DNA from: Bartonella sp. WD12.1
GTDB taxonomy: Bacteria; Pseudomonadota; Alphaproteobacteria; Rhizobiales; Rhizobiaceae
Assembly (NCBI RefSeq): GCF_002022415.1
Contig: NZ_MUBG01000001.1
Location: forward strand, 1,054,001 to 1,118,000
Direction of reading: 5' to 3'
DNA length: 64,000 bases
This document shows positions 51,403 through 62,029 of the stretch, one piece after another. Within the stretch, counting starts at the first letter, position 1; every line of letters starts with the position of its first letter. Below the pieces are notes generated by a model, which worked only from the letters and a program-made list of their open reading frames with translations, had not been told where the DNA came from and made no database searches. The position numbers and the translations under genes were made by a program.

Positions 51403-51479
51403 GGCGGAGTAGCTCAGTAGGTTAGAGCAGAGGAATCATAATCCTTGTGTCGGGGGTTCGAATCCCTCCTCCGCTACCA
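51403..51479 (+). tRNA. tRNA-Met (CAT), elongator
   Basis: A 77-base cloverleaf with encoded CCA has acceptor GGCGGAG pairing with CTCCGCT, D-arm AGCTCAGTAGGTTAGAGC, and anticodon stem GAGGA/TCCTT around loop ATCATAA with anticodon CAT. The T-arm is CGGGGGTTCGAATCCCTC. The acceptor and GAGGA stem fit elongator Met rather than initiator Met. tRNA-Ile2 (lysidine) also has CAT but its usual sequence differs. A T-rich stretch follows. Confidence 0.95.
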
Positions 51480-51765
51480 GCGCTTTTTTATAGCACTTTT
51501 AAAAGGAATTCTGCACCATTGGTTTTTGAAGAATTCTATTAGATAATTATAAACAACTTTTTAGAGAAGAATAATAGTAAAACCTCTAAATCAACAAGCA
51601 ATCATATTACTAAAATTTTAGGCATCAAGCTCATATTTATGATAATATTTTTAATAAAGGCAAAAAAATCGAAAGATAAAGAAAATTTCTCATTTTAGCC
51701 CAAGAAATCCAAAATAAAGAAAACCTCTTCCATTTTTGTAAAACTAATTATGTTTTTCTTCTTTA

Positions 51766-52530
51766 TTAAGAAATTGGCTTAGTACTCGCTTTAAGAAACA
51801 TTTTTGTATAATCATGTTGTGCACGCAAATGACGCAAATTACTATTACTTAACTCTTCCAAAATAACTCCTTGATGCATAATTCCAATACGCTCACATAT
51901 ATGCGCAACAACAGGAAGATCATGGGATACCATCAAGTAGGTTAATTGTTTTTCTCCTCGTAATGATTTCAATAAATTCAAAATTTCAGCCTGTACAGAT
52001 ACATCCAGTGCAGATGTTGGTTCATCTAGCAACAAAACTTCTGGCTCAATAATCAAAGCACGTGCAAGAGCAATACGCTGACGCTGCCCTCCTGATAACT
52101 CGTGCGGATAACGATAAAGAAATGAAGAATCTAAACCGACAGAATGCAAAACATCGTGCACTCTTTCTTTTTGATTATCCATGCCATGGATCGTAAGAGA
52201 CTCCGAAAGAACCGTATGCACCATTTTCCTTGGATGAAGCGAAGCATAAGGATCCTGAAAGACCATTTGAATACGGCGTAAAAAAGTTTTGCTTTTTTTC
52301 TTTAATACTTCCTGTCCATCAAAGGTAAAATGCCCCCTATAATCGGGAATAAGCCCAACTAATGCATTCAAAATGGTTGATTTTCCGCATCCTGATTCAC
52401 CAATCAAACCATAAGATTCACCACGCTTAATATGAAAATTGACTTCCTTAACAACCTTTACCGCCTTGTGCCCACGTCCAAAGGTTACAGACAAATCAAA
52501 AACCTCAATAATATTTTTACAATTGGTCAT
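51766..52530 (-). CDS. dppF: Peptide ABC transporter ATPase (DppF-like)
   Basis: This 254-residue ABC ATPase is last in a six-gene solute-uptake operon. Walker A is GESGCGKSTILNAL, the signature is LSGGQRQRIALARAL and Walker B is EVLLLDEPTSALD. The start at 52530 (MTNCKNIIEVF) has AAGGAA upstream on the minus strand and overlaps the end of dppD by 14 bases. A longer frame to 52716 lies inside dppD and is rejected. It lacks the usual C-terminal oligopeptide extension with cysteines, so it may be a short DppF form. Confidence 0.9.
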   Translation of the reverse strand: MTNCKNIIEVFDLSVTFGRGHKAVKVVKEVNFHIKRGESYGLIGESGCGKSTILNALVGLIPDYRGHFTFDGQEVLKKKSKTFLRRIQMVFQDPYASLHPRKMVHTVLSESLTIHGMDNQKERVHDVLHSVGLDSSFLYRYPHELSGGQRQRIALARALIIEPEVLLLDEPTSALDVSVQAEILNLLKSLRGEKQLTYLMVSHDLPVVAHICERIGIMHQGVILEELSNSNLRHLRAQHDYTKMFLKASTKPIS

Positions 52531-53401
52531 GGTAAGTTCCTTCAACGCCATTAACAATTGTTGGACCATGTAACCAATCAGGATTCCGCTCAGGGACAAA
52601 TAAAACGCCAACCGGTTTATCAAGCCGTGGTAAACTTTGTAAAAGAGCCTTAGTATAGGGATGACATGCACGAGATAAATCACGTGCAGGCAACTCTTCC
52701 AATATACGACCGGCATACATCACTAAAACACGATCACAAAAATCAGCAATCAGATTTAAATCATGACTAATGAAAATAAGTCCCGCCCCAGACTTTGTTA
52801 CAAGTTCATCCAATATTGCTAAAACCTGACATCTCACAGTGACATCAAGTGCAGATGTTGGCTCATCTGCAATAATCAAATCAGGTTTAGGGATAAGCAT
52901 CATAGCGATCATAACACGCTGTCCCATTCCACCTGATATTTCATGAGGAAACAACCGCATAATACGTTCAGGATCGCGAATATGAACAGATTCCAACACA
53001 GAAATTGTTCTTTCCCATGCCTCTGTTTTTGAAACACGATAATGAATACGGTAAGCCTCCATGATCTGCTTCCCAATTCGCATCAATGGATTAAGTGAAT
53101 ATTTGGGATCTTGTAAAATCATCGAAATACGCTTTCCCCGAATAGAGCGCATCTGATGCTCACTGGCAGCCAATAAATCTATATCATTGAAGCACATTTT
53201 TTGAGCTTTGATAATTGCTGATCTTGAATTTAATTTTAAAATCGCACGCCCAGTTGTCGATTTTCCCGATCCAGATTCTCCAACAATTCCAATTTTCTCT
53301 TCTCCTACAGCAAAACTAACGCCACGTACAACTTCTAAAATTCCACGCGTTGTAGGAAATGAAATGTGTAAATCTTTTATCTCTAATAATTTTTTATCCA
53401 T
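52517..53401 (-). CDS. dppD: Peptide ABC transporter ATPase (DppD-like)
   Basis: This 294-residue ABC ATPase has Walker A GIVGESGSGKSTTGRAIL, signature ISGGMGQRVMIAMML, Walker B DLIIADEPTSALD, and a C-terminal oligopeptide/dipeptide domain ending near the VGVLFVPERNPDW segment. The ATG at 53401 overlaps the end of the permease gene by eight bases (ATGGATAA). It pairs with DppF to energise uptake. Confidence 0.92.
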   Translation of the reverse strand: MDKKLLEIKDLHISFPTTRGILEVVRGVSFAVGEEKIGIVGESGSGKSTTGRAILKLNSRSAIIKAQKMCFNDIDLLAASEHQMRSIRGKRISMILQDPKYSLNPLMRIGKQIMEAYRIHYRVSKTEAWERTISVLESVHIRDPERIMRLFPHEISGGMGQRVMIAMMLIPKPDLIIADEPTSALDVTVRCQVLAILDELVTKSGAGLIFISHDLNLIADFCDRVLVMYAGRILEELPARDLSRACHPYTKALLQSLPRLDKPVGVLFVPERNPDWLHGPTIVNGVEGTYHDQL

Positions 53402-54323
53402 TGCGCGGATCCAATATATCACGAAGTCCATCACCTAAAAGATTGAAGGCAAGACTTGTAAGCAATATCGCACAACCTGGTACTGCTGCCAACCACCAAC
53501 TTGTCATCATAAATTCACGACCAGTCGAAAGCATAACGCCCCATTCAGGAGTTGGTGGTTGAGCACCCAACCCCAAAAAACCAAGACCAGCAGCTGTTAA
53601 AATAATTGCAGACATATTTAACGTTAACCGTACAATCACTGAAGGAATACACATTGGTGCTATATGGAATAAAATAATTCGCCACACTGATGCACCTTGT
53701 AGAAAAACTGCTGCAACATAATCAGATGAACGTATGGTTAAAGTTTCTGCGCGCGCTAAACGTGCTATTGGTGGCCACGCTGCCATTGAAATTGCAATTG
53801 CTGCATTTTCAATACCTGGCCCTAAAGCCGCCGAAAAAGCAAGTGCTAAAATCAAACTTGGGAAAGCAAGAAAAATATCTACAATACGCATTAAAACCGT
53901 ATCAACCCACCCCCCCATATAGCCAGATATAGTGCCTACAATCAGCCCTATTGGACCTACAATAATTGTCGTTAAAAAAACAATATAAAGGGTAATACGT
54001 GCACCAAAAATTAATCGACTAAAAATATCACGGCCCAACTCATCAGTCCCAAAATAATGTAGCATAGATGGTGGTTGCAATCGATGAGTAAGATCATTGC
54101 TAACAATATCATAGGTAGCAATCCAAGGCGCAAAAATCGCGCACAAAAGAATAACAAGGATAATAGCTAATCCCAATACAGCTGAAAAATTACGAAAAAA
54201 AATAGTCAATGAATAATAAAATCTTTGTATATTTGCCTGGATTGTTGACTGCGGAACAGATTCATTCAACCAACGACTCAAAGAAAATGACGACCGCGGA
54301 TTATTATGATTACTTATTGTCAT
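53394..54323 (-). CDS. dppC: Peptide ABC transporter permease (DppC-like)
   Basis: This 309-residue inner-membrane permease has an N-terminal soluble segment, a DppC-N helix (FSAVLGLAIILVILLCAIFAP), and a further five helices with the EAA loop AARLAR-like ARAETLTIRSSDYV. The start at 54323 (MTISNHNNP) follows the dppB stop by one base, with AAGGA upstream. The ATG seven codons earlier lies inside dppB. It forms the channel with DppB. Confidence 0.92.
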   Translation of the reverse strand: MTISNHNNPRSSFSLSRWLNESVPQSTIQANIQRFYYSLTIFFRNFSAVLGLAIILVILLCAIFAPWIATYDIVSNDLTHRLQPPSMLHYFGTDELGRDIFSRLIFGARITLYIVFLTTIIVGPIGLIVGTISGYMGGWVDTVLMRIVDIFLAFPSLILALAFSAALGPGIENAAIAISMAAWPPIARLARAETLTIRSSDYVAAVFLQGASVWRIILFHIAPMCIPSVIVRLTLNMSAIILTAAGLGFLGLGAQPPTPEWGVMLSTGREFMMTSWWLAAVPGCAILLTSLAFNLLGDGLRDILDPRNG

Positions 54324-54324
54324 A

Positions 54325-55398
54325 TCAACGTGTCCTTGGATCAAAAAGCTGATAAAGAAAATCAGAAAGTAAATTAATAGCGACAGAAAAACATCCTATA
54401 AGTAGCGTACAACCTACAACTGCGTTCATATCTCCTGCAAAAAGCGCATTAGTTAAATAACGTCCGAAACCAGGCCAAGCAAAAACTGTTTCTGTCAACA
54501 CAGCGCCTTCCAACAAAAACGCATAAGAAAGGCCAACAACAGTAATAATCTGAACAGCAGAATTACGAAAAGCATGGCCCCAAACTGTTCGAGCCCATGA
54601 CAATCCTTTAACACGTGCTGTAAGAATATATTCCTGATTAAGCTGTTCAATCATAAACCCACGAGTCATACGGCTAATATAAGCCATAGCACCAAAAGCT
54701 AGAATTAAAGCAGGCATAATAATGTGACTAAAAACGTTGCCAAAAACTTCCCACTGACCCTGCATAGCAGAATCCCAAAGAAATAAACCTGTTTTGGGTT
54801 CAAAAGAATATTCATAAAGAAAATCAATACGCCCTGGCCCACCAATCCAACCAAGTTTAGCGTAAAATACTAATAACGCCATCAATCCAAGCCAAAAAGC
54901 TGGTGTCGAATAACTTATCAATGTAAAAACACGAACGAAATAATCAATAAATGAATTACGATACATTGCTGCAAAGACCCCTAAAGGAATACCCAAACTT
55001 GTGCCAATAATAACAGCAACCGTTGCAAGCTCTAACGTTGCAGGAAATACACGTAAAATATCTTCCAAAACAGGACGCCCAGAAGTCAAAGCGTCCCCCA
55101 AATCGAACAGAAAAATATTTTGAAGATAACTCCAATATTGTACAATCAATGGCTGATCGAGACCTAATTTATAAAACATTGTATCATAAGCTTCCTGACT
55201 AACATTATCACCCAGGATAGCAATGACAGGGTCTAAAGGTAAAAGACGACCAATAAAAAAAGTGATTGTCACTAAACCAAATAATGTAATTAATATCGAA
55301 ATTAACAGCTTAAATGACCTAAAGAAAAAAGGCCATACATGCAGATTTCTCTGCTTTTGTGTTAATGCCACATCAGCTTTTGAATCCGATAAAACCAT
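54325..55398 (-). CDS. dppB: Peptide ABC transporter permease (DppB-like)
   Basis: This 357-residue permease has the DppB N-terminal helix (LLISILITLFGLVTITFFIG), the LPLDPV segment, and an EAA-type loop (MIEQLNQEYILTARVKGLS). About six membrane spans are predicted. The ATG at 55398 has GGGGAA upstream on the minus strand. An in-frame GTG at 55416 is possible but less likely. The gene is 114 bases after the nearer binding-protein gene. Confidence 0.92.
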   Translation of the reverse strand: MVLSDSKADVALTQKQRNLHVWPFFFRSFKLLISILITLFGLVTITFFIGRLLPLDPVIAILGDNVSQEAYDTMFYKLGLDQPLIVQYWSYLQNIFLFDLGDALTSGRPVLEDILRVFPATLELATVAVIIGTSLGIPLGVFAAMYRNSFIDYFVRVFTLISYSTPAFWLGLMALLVFYAKLGWIGGPGRIDFLYEYSFEPKTGLFLWDSAMQGQWEVFGNVFSHIIMPALILAFGAMAYISRMTRGFMIEQLNQEYILTARVKGLSWARTVWGHAFRNSAVQIITVVGLSYAFLLEGAVLTETVFAWPGFGRYLTNALFAGDMNAVVGCTLLIGCFSVAINLLSDFLYQLFDPRTR

Positions 55399-55512
55399 TA
55401 TGGTAATTCCCCACACATTTATAAAACCTATGCTTTGCGATCTTTTCTAGCCATATAAAAATACATCGCACTCGCACACTCATATGACTCTTATTCGTAA
55501 CAGAATTGCAAC

Positions 55513-57114
55513 TTACTTTTCTGCTTCACTATAGCGAATTTCAAAACTATTCCAAAACCATTTTTTGACCTTAGGCCCCATACCAATGATATAATAGGTC
55601 TGAAATAAATAAGCCATAGGACCATGATAAAGAATATAATGCTGCAAATTGCGATATTGTTCAAAGCGTTTATTTTGATCTTTCTCAGATAAAGCATCCA
55701 TCATCATTTTATTAACCTTTACATCATAATAGCCAGCCCGCCAAGCCAAATACATGTTGTGCTTTTGAGTAAATGTTGGATCAGGATTAAAAACATGACG
55801 TATCGAAGATAAATGCCCATCGGGAATTGTTGTATGCCACCCCATTATAGCAATGTCATAATTTCCTCCACGAACGCGGCTTAACAATTGAGTTTGTGTC
55901 ATTTTTTCAATTGTAAGGTCAATCCCGATTTTGCGCGCATTTTCCTGGATAGACTGTGCAACAGATGACATATAGGAAAGACTACCAATTAAAAGATTGG
56001 CTTTAAATCCATCTGGATAACCTGCTTCACTTATTAATTGTTTTGCCTTTTTTAAATCCAATTCAAATGGCATTCCTTCTTTTTCATCCAAAGCGCCTGG
56101 CATACCTAACGGCATATAACTTGCACGAGGAATTGCAATACCTTTCAAAACTGTTTTACCAAGATTGTCATAATCAACAAGATAACGCAGCGCCAATCTT
56201 ACTTTTTCATGAGCCAAAATTTCTCTTTTATTATTCAACGATAGATAAACAGATTGTGGCCGCAAAATACGATTAATCTTGATAGGCCCTCCTTGTTTTT
56301 CAATGTCTAAAACATCTTCTGAAGAAAGGTCACGTGCTATATCCACATCACCCTTTTCTAAAAGTAATCTCTGGCTTGTTGATTCAGCCACATGAAGTAC
56401 CAAAATTTGTTTAATTTTTGGCTCTTCTCCCCAATAATGTTGGGTAGCTTGTAAAACAACCCGCTCCCCGGGGAGCCAACTAACCAATTTATAAGGACCA
56501 ACACAAGCCGAATGAGTAGCTAAATACTTATTCCCCATATCACCATTAACACTATTTATTTCAAGTGTTTTCCGATCAAGCAAAGCAGCAGTATAAGTTT
56601 GCCCAATTGTAGCCAATATAAGATGAACAGGATAAGGCTTATCAAAGTTTAACTGTAAAGTTGTATCATCAAGAGCTTGAATATTGGTTTCAACATTTTC
56701 TTTAGTAAATCCAAAATCTCCCAAAGATTGAGAAAAACCCAGATTTAATTTAATGATTCGCTGCATTGACCAAGAAAGATCTTTCGCAGTTGCCACCCTT
56801 CCATCATCAAATTTTAAATCATCACGAAGATGGAAAACAATTCTTTTTCCATTATCTAAAACATCCCAAGACCGAGCCATAGCAGGACGAATTTTTGTAG
56901 AATCATGTTTATCAAACTGGACCAAAGAACTACAAATATTACTCAATAATTCACTTGTTACAATTTCAACAGATTGAGCAGGATCAAAATTACTGATTGA
57001 ATCAATGTTCCATGCCATTACTAATGTATTTTTAGGCGGCATACTCAGCGCTACTGGCATTAAACTACTAAAAAAAACGATTAATCCTAATAAAGCACCA
57101 AAACTCTTTAGCAT
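55513..57114 (-). CDS. dppA: Peptide ABC transporter substrate-binding protein 1 (DppA-like)
   Basis: This 533-residue periplasmic SBP_bac_5 protein has a Sec signal (about residues 1-24) and then NTLVMAWNIDSISNFDPAQS. Family motifs include LRDDLKFDDGRVATAKDLSW and KVRLALRYLVDYDNLGKTVL. It is a close paralogue of the next protein upstream and shares its C-terminal layout ending in Glu-Lys. Family members bind di- or oligopeptides, and E. coli DppA also binds haem and 5-aminolevulinate. The ligand cannot be told. It is second in the six-gene operon. Confidence 0.92.
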   Translation of the reverse strand: MLKSFGALLGLIVFFSSLMPVALSMPPKNTLVMAWNIDSISNFDPAQSVEIVTSELLSNICSSLVQFDKHDSTKIRPAMARSWDVLDNGKRIVFHLRDDLKFDDGRVATAKDLSWSMQRIIKLNLGFSQSLGDFGFTKENVETNIQALDDTTLQLNFDKPYPVHLILATIGQTYTAALLDRKTLEINSVNGDMGNKYLATHSACVGPYKLVSWLPGERVVLQATQHYWGEEPKIKQILVLHVAESTSQRLLLEKGDVDIARDLSSEDVLDIEKQGGPIKINRILRPQSVYLSLNNKREILAHEKVRLALRYLVDYDNLGKTVLKGIAIPRASYMPLGMPGALDEKEGMPFELDLKKAKQLISEAGYPDGFKANLLIGSLSYMSSVAQSIQENARKIGIDLTIEKMTQTQLLSRVRGGNYDIAIMGWHTTIPDGHLSSIRHVFNPDPTFTQKHNMYLAWRAGYYDVKVNKMMMDALSEKDQNKRFEQYRNLQHYILYHGPMAYLFQTYYIIGMGPKVKKWFWNSFEIRYSEAEK

Positions 57115-57517
57115 TACTTTTAATTCCCTTTCATCCCCCTTTTTTACAGTGTTTTACTGTTTCCAAATAAAGTTATTACGATTTCTTTATTAGCTTTTTT
57201 TCTTACAAAACATTTATGTGTACGTACTCTCACTCTACTCTATTTATCCAACTTAAACTCAAAAATGCTCTTAGTCTCTTTTCACATATTTAAAGCTATA
57301 AATTACCCATAATATATGAGCAAGTGTACCAAGCAATATTACTTACTACGTGTTGTTAATATTGATCAAATACACATAATTTGAACTTTTATGAATGAGC
57401 TACCCCTTACAGTTTTGTAGTATAAATCACTAAAAGTCATTTTTATGCAAGGGGCTATTGCTCATTACTAATCTTATAACTATTCACCCTTTATATTTCT
57501 ATTTGTCTAAAATACGC
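57115..57517 (-). repeat. Spacer with long-range stem-loop between two binding-protein genes
   Basis: An interrupted inverted repeat has outer arms AATGAGC (57394-57400) and GCTCATT (57460-57466), and inner arms CCCCTT (57403-57408) and AAGGGG (57449-57454), with a loop of 40 bases. It sits in the minus-strand transcript between the two SBP genes and could be a 3' mRNA-stabilising structure. No gene is present in the spacer. Confidence 0.55.
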
Positions 57518-59143
57518 TTATTTTTCAATTGAACTATAGAAAACACGTGGCGCACTATTCCAAACCCATTTTTTAATAACAGGTGAAACAGCTATAGTAT
57601 TATACTTTTGAAACAGAAAAGCATAAGGCCCTTTTTGCATAAGTTCACGCTGCAAATCAGCATATCGTTGTGCTCGTTTTTCTAAATCCTTTTCAAATAG
57701 AGCGTCTTCAACTTGCTGATTCATATTTGCATCAAAATATCCTTGTTGCCAACTAGGATAAGCCGTATTTTTAGCCTCAAAACGATTGTCGGGATTATAA
57801 ACAATGCGCAAAGCCATCGTATGAGGATCTGCAGACTCATTAACCCATCCTAAAAAGGCTGTATCAAAAGCACGTGCAGAAACTTTTGAAAACAATTGTG
57901 CACCCGCTACACGTTCAATTTTAAGGTGCACACCCACCTTTTCTGCATTATCTTGAATAGACTGAATAATCGGTAAAGTATAAGGAGCCCCTCCCACAAT
58001 GACATGTGCCTCAAACCCATTTGGATAACCTGCATCGACTAAAAGCTGTTTAGCTTTTTGAAGATCAAGCTTGAAAGGCAATCCTTCTTTTTCATCCAAA
58101 GCACCAAAAACACCTATAGGTATAAAACTAGAACGTGGAATACCAATACCTTTCAAAACTGTTTTACCAAGATTGTCATAATCAATAAGATAGCGCATGG
58201 CCAAACGCACTTTTTCATTAGCAAAAATAGGGTTTGTCATATTAAAACCCCAATACATCATAGCTGGCTGTAATATTCTTTCAATCCTGATATCTGTTGT
58301 TTTTTCAAGATCTTCCAAAGCCTCAGGCGTTAAGTCACGTGCTACATCAACATCGTTTTTTTGCAATAATAAGCGTTGCGTACCAGATTCAGAAACATGG
58401 CGAATTAAAACTTGTTTAAGCTTAGGTGCTTTCCCCCAATAATTGGAATGAGAACGTAGTAAAATAGCTTCTCCAGGGCGCCAACTGACCAACTGATAGG
58501 GCCCAACACAAGCCGCATGAGTTGCTAAATAGCGGTTTCCCATATCATTATTTTTTTCGTGTTTCATAATCGTTTCACGATCGAGCAACATAGCAACACG
58601 ATTAGCAGCAATATTATTAAGAATAAGCTCCGCTGGATAAGGCTTATCAAATTTCATTACCACAGTTTGCTCATCCGGCGCGTAAATAGCAGAATCAACC
58701 GTTTGCGCTGTAATACCATATTCATTAAGTGTTGCCGCATTAGCCATATTCAACTGAATAACACGCTTCATGCTCCAAACAAGATCACCAGCACTGGCAG
58801 GTCGACCATCAGCAAACTTTAAATTATCACGCAAATGAAAAGTAATCACCGTGTTATGATCATCACTTGTAACATTCCAACTCTTTGCTAAATGTGGAAC
58901 CATTTTGGTTGCATCACTTGGATCAGTATCAACCAAACTATCACAAATATTATGAATAATTTCACTGCTATAAGAATCGTTGACTTGAGCAGGATCAAAT
59001 GCATTAATCGCATCAAGATTCCAAGCCATCACGACTGTATCAGCAGGTGTTTTTGCTGACACTTGTTGCAACAACATACCTACAGCCATAAGAGCAGAAA
59101 CAAAAGAACAGCTCCCTTTTAACATCTTCTTTTTTATATTCAT
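57518..59143 (-). CDS. Peptide ABC transporter substrate-binding protein 2 (DppA-like)
   Basis: This 541-residue periplasmic SBP_bac_5 protein has a Sec signal (about residues 1-30, cleaved near VSA) and then DTVVMAWNLDAINAFDPAQV. It shares long identical blocks with its neighbour, for example LVSWRPGE versus LVSWLPGE and RYLIDYDNLGKTVLKGIGIP. Tandem duplication is therefore likely. It is the first gene of the transporter operon, so its ligand specificity may differ from that of the second copy. Confidence 0.92.
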   Translation of the reverse strand: MNIKKKMLKGSCSFVSALMAVGMLLQQVSAKTPADTVVMAWNLDAINAFDPAQVNDSYSSEIIHNICDSLVDTDPSDATKMVPHLAKSWNVTSDDHNTVITFHLRDNLKFADGRPASAGDLVWSMKRVIQLNMANAATLNEYGITAQTVDSAIYAPDEQTVVMKFDKPYPAELILNNIAANRVAMLLDRETIMKHEKNNDMGNRYLATHAACVGPYQLVSWRPGEAILLRSHSNYWGKAPKLKQVLIRHVSESGTQRLLLQKNDVDVARDLTPEALEDLEKTTDIRIERILQPAMMYWGFNMTNPIFANEKVRLAMRYLIDYDNLGKTVLKGIGIPRSSFIPIGVFGALDEKEGLPFKLDLQKAKQLLVDAGYPNGFEAHVIVGGAPYTLPIIQSIQDNAEKVGVHLKIERVAGAQLFSKVSARAFDTAFLGWVNESADPHTMALRIVYNPDNRFEAKNTAYPSWQQGYFDANMNQQVEDALFEKDLEKRAQRYADLQRELMQKGPYAFLFQKYNTIAVSPVIKKWVWNSAPRVFYSSIEK

Positions 59144-59976
59144 AGATCTTTCCCTTAAACTCTTATTTTATAAGTTAACTATTTTAGTTGAATTAGTAAA
59201 AGTTTATATCAAATAAATATAATGCGAACATTCTTTTAGACGATCATTTCCTTCTTTATGCACTGAATTTATTTTTCAATTACATTTAAAAACATACAGC
59301 CGTACTACTTTAACTCATTCTTTAATAATACAACGATTTTGATATTGTGATTTTAAAACGGACTATAAAAGTATGCTCTATGAATTCACACTTAAAAAAT
59401 AAATATCTTGTTTTTTCTATTCTTGTAAATTCTTCTCAAACAATACTTTAATTTCAACTTAAACTGGTTATCATGGTTATCGACAATACGTGAAATTATT
59501 ATATAAAATTTGCAAAGCAATTTCTCTCACATCACGGACCTTTATCAAAAGCACATGCGTAAGCTTCTAAAAATAATCATATTATTAAATACATTTAATT
59601 TTAAAAGCGCATGTCTACTTCTGTTGTGTTAGCTTGAAATAAAATTGGGTAATCAGTAAAATACAAAAAAATATTCTTGCATACTATTTTACCTTTAAGT
59701 ATACCCAAACAACTTGCTCCAATGTTTCAATTTGCTTTATATTTTTAGCAGTTAAACGCTGGATTTTGATTTAAAATAGAGAAGATGAAATCTGTTAAGC
59801 TTAAAGTATTTTCCACTTAATAAGCGCACAATAAAATTGCCATTTAAAGCGTCAATATATCAATAATCAATCTCTATATAATGCATGTACCTTTTTTCTA
59901 GATACGTATTTTAGTTTGTCATGATCGTTTATAATTAAGAAACAAATAAGGTTAGCTAAAATAAATCTTCGCAGAT
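59144..59976. other. Spacer upstream of the transporter operon
   Basis: About 830 AT-rich bases without a convincing gene. The right-hand part lies beyond the tag stop. The left-hand part should hold the promoter of the transporter operon. No clear operator palindrome was seen. Confidence 0.55.
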
Positions 59977-60603
59977 TCACCGACAAAAACACCCTTCAAG
60001 ATGATCATTAACTATGCCTACTGCCTGCATAAAAGCATAACAAGTAGTGGGACCAACAAATGTCCAACCACGTTTTTTCAAATCTGTAGAAAGACGAATA
60101 GAAGCGGCTGTTACAGGATTGTCCTGCCACATTTGAAAATCTACCTTTTTAGGACGCTCAGACAGCGGTGGTTGAAAAGACCAAAAATAGTGGGATAAAC
60201 TGCTCTGTTCTGCTATAATTTCTTGTGCCCTAAAAGCATTATTAACCACCGATCGGATTTTCCCATGATGGCGAACAATACCCTTATCTTGCATTAACAT
60301 TTTAATTTTGGCTTCATCATAATGAACGATCTTTTCAAAATCAAAGTTATCAAAAGCACTGCGAAAATTGGAAATTTTTTTTAAAATTGTTAACCAAGAA
60401 AGCCCCGCCTGAAAACCTTCAAGACAGATTTTTTCAAATAAACGCAGATCATCAAAAACTGGTTTTCCCCATTCATGATCATGATAAGCGCAATAAAGCG
60501 GATCAGTTCCTGCCCAAAAACAACGAACTTTTCCATCCACCCCCATCAAAAGTCCTTCATTGAGTACAGAATCTACCGCATCAGAAGAGTGTTCCTTGAT
60601 CAT
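59977..60603 (-). CDS. tag: DNA-3-methyladenine glycosylase I
   Basis: This 208-residue repair glycosylase removes 3-methyladenine from alkylated DNA. It has [20 protein letters not shown] at its core, with zinc ligands Cys and His of this segment and the distal VNDHLEGCF (His-x3-Cys). [18 protein letters not shown] and [17 protein letters not shown] are diagnostic of Tag. The first ATG overlaps the end of xseA by 23 bases. A second ATG at 60546 ([11 protein letters not shown]) would give the usual Tag length of about 189 residues and may be the true start. Confidence 0.94.
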   Translation of the reverse strand: MIKEHSSDAVDSVLNEGLLMGVDGKVRCFWAGTDPLYCAYHDHEWGKPVFDDLRLFEKICLEGFQAGLSWLTILKKISNFRSAFDNFDFEKIVHYDEAKIKMLMQDKGIVRHHGKIRSVVNNAFRAQEIIAEQSSLSHYFWSFQPPLSERPKKVDFQMWQDNPVTAASIRLSTDLKKRGWTFVGPTTCYAFMQAVGIVNDHLEGCFCR

Positions 60604-61996
60604 TTTTTTGCTGTTTTATCCGTTTGTTTTTTGAAGCACGATTAAGTGTTGAAACGCTAACTTCACCATCAAAAAAACGTAAATTCATCTGACCTGTTTT
60701 AGGCAATTGCACTAATCGTTTAACCGGCTTATTATCTTGACCTAATGCCAAAACAAAACCCCGTTCTAAAATATTCTGGTAAGAAGTGCTTTTTAAAAGC
60801 CTAAATGCCATCTCTGCCTGAGCACGTTGTTTTTCAACATTGCGTGAGAAAGCACGACGAAGATGTATCGTATATCCTTTTACATTATATCGTGCTTTCT
60901 CACTATTTAGCAAACGCGGAGAAAACCGAACATTAAGAGCACTAAAATAAAAAAGTTTTTTCTCGTAGCTTATACAAAGAGCCCGTTGCAACCGGCTTGA
61001 AATTTCATCAAAACCACGACGTGGCAAAGCGAGTAATTGATCAGCAGTAAGTAAACCTCGTGAAACAGCACGCAATTTTTGTTGATGAAAACTAAAATAA
61101 CGTGTCAATCCCGCACGAAGACGTGCACCAAATGACGCTAATTGTACTTCAAGATCAACTTTAACAGGAACAGCTCTTTCTGCTGCTCCCGTAGGGGTTG
61201 GTGCCCGCCAATCAGCAGCATAATCAATTAAAGTCCAGTCTGTTTCATGCCCAACTGCAGAAATAACAGGAATAGTCGATGCATGAACAGCACGAACCAC
61301 CGCTTCATCATTAAAACCCCATAAATCTTCTAAACTCCCTCCCCCGCGTGCTACAATAATAAGATCAGGCTTAAATAAAACACCACCTAAAGGTAGGGCG
61401 TTAAACCCCTCAATAGCACAAGCTACTTCTCGACCACTCGTTTCTCCCTGAACTCTTACAGGCCAAACTAAAATATGCAAAGGAAAACGATCTGATATAC
61501 GATGAATAATATCGTGAATAACAGCTCCCGTCGGTGATGTCACAACCCCTATAATTTGAGGCATATAAGGCAGTGGCTTCTTTTTTGCTTCATCAAACAA
61601 GCCTTCACCTGCAAGCTTTTTCTTACGATTTTCTAAAAGTGTCATTAAAGCACCAACCCCTGTTGGCTCAAGAGCATCAATGACTATTTGATATTTTGAT
61701 GAACCTGGATAAGTAGTAAGTTTGCCGACAGCGATCACTTCCATCCCTTCTTCAGGAGGAAATTTAAGCTTTTCCATTACGCTTCGCCAAATAACAGCCT
61801 CTAACCGAGCTTTATCATCTTTTAAGGCAAAATACGCATGACCTGAAGCATGAACACCACGATAACCAGATATCTCCCCCCGTACCCGTATATAAGCAAA
61901 TTTGTCCTCAATAATGCGCTTTAAAGCACCTGATATTTCAGAAACACTAAATTCTGCTACATTTGTTGCCACCGGTTTTGGACTAAATAAATCCAT
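60581..61996 (-). CDS. xseA: Exodeoxyribonuclease VII large subunit
   Basis: This 471-residue catalytic subunit degrades single-stranded DNA with the small subunit XseB. An N-terminal OB-fold (residues about 10-110, [19 protein letters not shown] and [10 protein letters not shown]) is followed by the catalytic domain with [34 protein letters not shown] and [19 protein letters not shown], and then a coiled coil. The ATG at 61996 was chosen over an in-frame GTG at 62029. It is followed by tag, which overlaps it. xseB is not in the window. Confidence 0.94.
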   Translation of the reverse strand: MDLFSPKPVATNVAEFSVSEISGALKRIIEDKFAYIRVRGEISGYRGVHASGHAYFALKDDKARLEAVIWRSVMEKLKFPPEEGMEVIAVGKLTTYPGSSKYQIVIDALEPTGVGALMTLLENRKKKLAGEGLFDEAKKKPLPYMPQIIGVVTSPTGAVIHDIIHRISDRFPLHILVWPVRVQGETSGREVACAIEGFNALPLGGVLFKPDLIIVARGGGSLEDLWGFNDEAVVRAVHASTIPVISAVGHETDWTLIDYAADWRAPTPTGAAERAVPVKVDLEVQLASFGARLRAGLTRYFSFHQQKLRAVSRGLLTADQLLALPRRGFDEISSRLQRALCISYEKKLFYFSALNVRFSPRLLNSEKARYNVKGYTIHLRRAFSRNVEKQRAQAEMAFRLLKSTSYQNILERGFVLALGQDNKPVKRLVQLPKTGQMNLRFFDGEVSVSTLNRASKNKRIKQQKNDQGTLF

Positions 61997-62029
61997 CGTA
62001 TTTTTCAACTCTCTTAACCTTAAAAACAC

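Noticed and set aside
52531-52716. N-terminal extension of the DppF-like frame
   Set aside because: It lies within the dppD coding region, and the ATG at 52530 has a good ribosome site and matches the family start.
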